From positions 186,001-250,000 of the forward strand of contig NZ_LQPM01000024.1 in assembly GCF_002101815.1 (NCBI RefSeq): a stretch of 64,000 bases of DNA, given 5' to 3'. Within the stretch, counting starts at the first letter, position 1. Each line of letters starts with the position of its first letter. Below, one piece after another: positions 63,306 through 64,000 of the stretch. The DNA comes from Mycobacterium paraense. Its GTDB lineage: Bacteria > Actinomycetota > Actinomycetes > Mycobacteriales > Mycobacteriaceae. The position numbers and the translations under genes are program-made. The notes below the pieces were generated by a model. That model was not told where the DNA came from. It did not search any database and saw nothing but the letters and a program-made list of their open reading frames with translations.

Positions 63306-63749
63306 TCACCAGCGGGCGGCCGAGGCGAGCGCGGCGTCCGCGGTCGGATAGATGGGCAGCACGCCGTTGAGCCCGCAGGCGTCGACGATGCGGGCGACGA
63401 TCGGCTGGTGGCTCACCAGGCGCAACTCGATGCCGCGGTCTCGACACCGGTGCGCCTCGTCGGCCAGCGCCGCGAAGGCGCAGCAACCCATGAAATCCAG
63501 CCCGGTGACGTCGACCACGAAGGGACCGGGCGGAATGACCACGCTGGCGGCCTCGCTGACCAGCTGGCGCCAGGTGTGCTCGTTGCAGGCGTCGACCTCG
63601 CCGCCGGCGTTGATCAGCACCGCGGCGCCGTTGCGGTCGGTGGTCGCGCGCAGCGTGCTGTGTGGATCGCCCAGCTCGTAGACCAGCCGCGTGCTGAGCA
63701 TGAGGGGTGGTGGGCTGGACATCGGTTCCGCAACGATAACCGGACTCAT
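63306..63749 (-). CDS. STAS-domain protein (anti-sigma factor antagonist-like, Rv2638-like)
   Basis: A 147-residue protein starting MSPVIVAEPMSSPPP. STAS fold at about 30-140 (AVLINAGGEVDACNEHTWRQ). The phospho-site loop that normally reads F-M-D-S-S is DFMGCCAFAAL, with two Cys in place of the Ser, plus further Cys at RCRDRG and DACGL. It may respond to redox rather than phosphorylation. Palindromic leader at 63768-63784. Upstream of the GCS2 gene on the same strand. Confidence 0.87.
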   Translation of the reverse strand: MSPVIVAEPMSSPPPLMLSTRLVYELGDPHSTLRATTDRNGAAVLINAGGEVDACNEHTWRQLVSEAASVVIPPGPFVVDVTGLDFMGCCAFAALADEAHRCRDRGIELRLVSHQPIVARIVDACGLNGVLPIYPTADAALASAARW

Positions 63750-63767
63750 GGTGGACCCCCTAATCAA

Positions 63768-63784
63768 CCGACGCCTGGCGTCGG
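63768..63784 (-). promoter_or_regulatory. 17-bp perfect palindrome upstream of the STAS gene
   Basis: CCGACGCCTGGCGTCGG, 8-bp arms and one central base, 19-35 bases upstream of the ATG at 63749. It may be an operator or a leader RNA stem. Confidence 0.5.
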
Positions 63785-63848
63785 GATGGTGCCCGTCCTG
63801 CTACTTAAGACGAATTCTTCGCGACGTGCGAATCTCATTTGTATAACG

Positions 63849-63866
63849 AGACAGGGCGGTCTGTCT
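63849..63866. promoter_or_regulatory. Candidate operator upstream of the TetR gene
   Basis: AGACAG-N6-CTGTCT (63849-63866), 6-bp perfect arms, 35 bases before the TetR ATG and about 100 bases from the divergent STAS gene. Autoregulation is the simplest reading. Confidence 0.45.
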
Positions 63867-63900
63867 ACATGCGAGGGGTTAAGAGTATGGTAAGGCCCGT

Positions 63901-64000
63901 ATGACCAGCCACGATGTCCCGCCGCCGGTCAATTCGGCCCGCGAACGCATCCTGACCGCGGCTTATGAGCTCTTCGGCCGGCGCGGTATCCGCGCCGTCG
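63901..64000 (+). CDS. TetR-family regulator, 5' end only
   Basis: The first 33 residues, MTSHDVPPPVNSARERILTA then AYELFGRRGIRAV, are the start of a TetR DNA-binding domain. The gene is cut by the window edge. ATG start. Confidence 0.85.
   Translation, partial: MTSHDVPPPVNSARERILTAAYELFGRRGIRAV

Overview
The window is high-GC actinobacterial DNA from a mycobacterium. Gene order and content match the ideR-sigB-sigA-ppgK-suhB-cei-dut-ceoBC-dxs-hemE-hemY-hemQ-msrB-aftC-clpC2 block of Mycobacterium tuberculosis (Rv2711 to Rv2667), read in the opposite orientation. A PPE protein, DUF732 secreted proteins and a GtfA/B-type glycosyltransferase support a slow grower, plausibly in the M. avium complex. 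The species is inferred from content; no search was run.

Layout. 1-5.2 kb: ideR (cut by the window edge), a terminator, a 56-bp tandem duplication, sigB with an ECF-type promoter, and small conserved actinobacterial genes. 5.3-9.35 kb: a low-GC accessory patch. A 20-bp perfect direct repeat of the last bases of sigA brackets 5770-9346, so this looks like a small integrated element. It carries a PD-(D/E)XK (Mrr-like) nuclease translationally coupled to a membrane coiled-coil protein, a hypothetical gene, and a gene with an R-x4-H (HEPN-like) motif. No integrase is visible. 9.35-39.6 kb: the conserved core, covering sigA, polyphosphate glucokinase, inositol phosphatase, dUTPase, the TrkA-type K+ pair ceoBC, an APC permease, an RNA methyltransferase, a CPA1 antiporter, dxs, RNase D, the coproporphyrin heme branch (hemE-hemY-hemQ), msrB-aftC-hydrolase-ribD, zapE and clpC2.

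39.6-54.8 kb: variable mycobacterial genes, including an alanine/glycine symporter, a CtaG-like protein, two DUF732 proteins, a lipoprotein, a hydrolase, a CDF transporter, a glycosyltransferase, secreted proteins and a PPE protein. Inside this, 43.2-46.8 kb is a TetR-controlled FAD-monooxygenase/methyltransferase cassette flanked by 41-bp direct repeats (40/41 identical) of the 3' end of the upstream DUF732 gene. 55.0-56.0 kb: three tRNA genes (Gly, Cys, Val-GAC) on the minus strand, divergent from tRNA-Val(CAC). 56.1-64 kb: a lipid/redox accessory group (enoyl-CoA hydratase, MBL hydrolase, acyl-CoA ligase, SDR, catalase-like protein, TauE exporter, GCS2 ligase, STAS protein) and the start of a TetR gene cut by the window edge.

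The most interesting items are two gene cassettes of about 3.6 kb, each bounded by a duplication of a resident gene's 3' end and neither with a recombinase; the candidate defence cargo of the first; and paired palindromic operators in front of clpC2 and of the TetR cassette.
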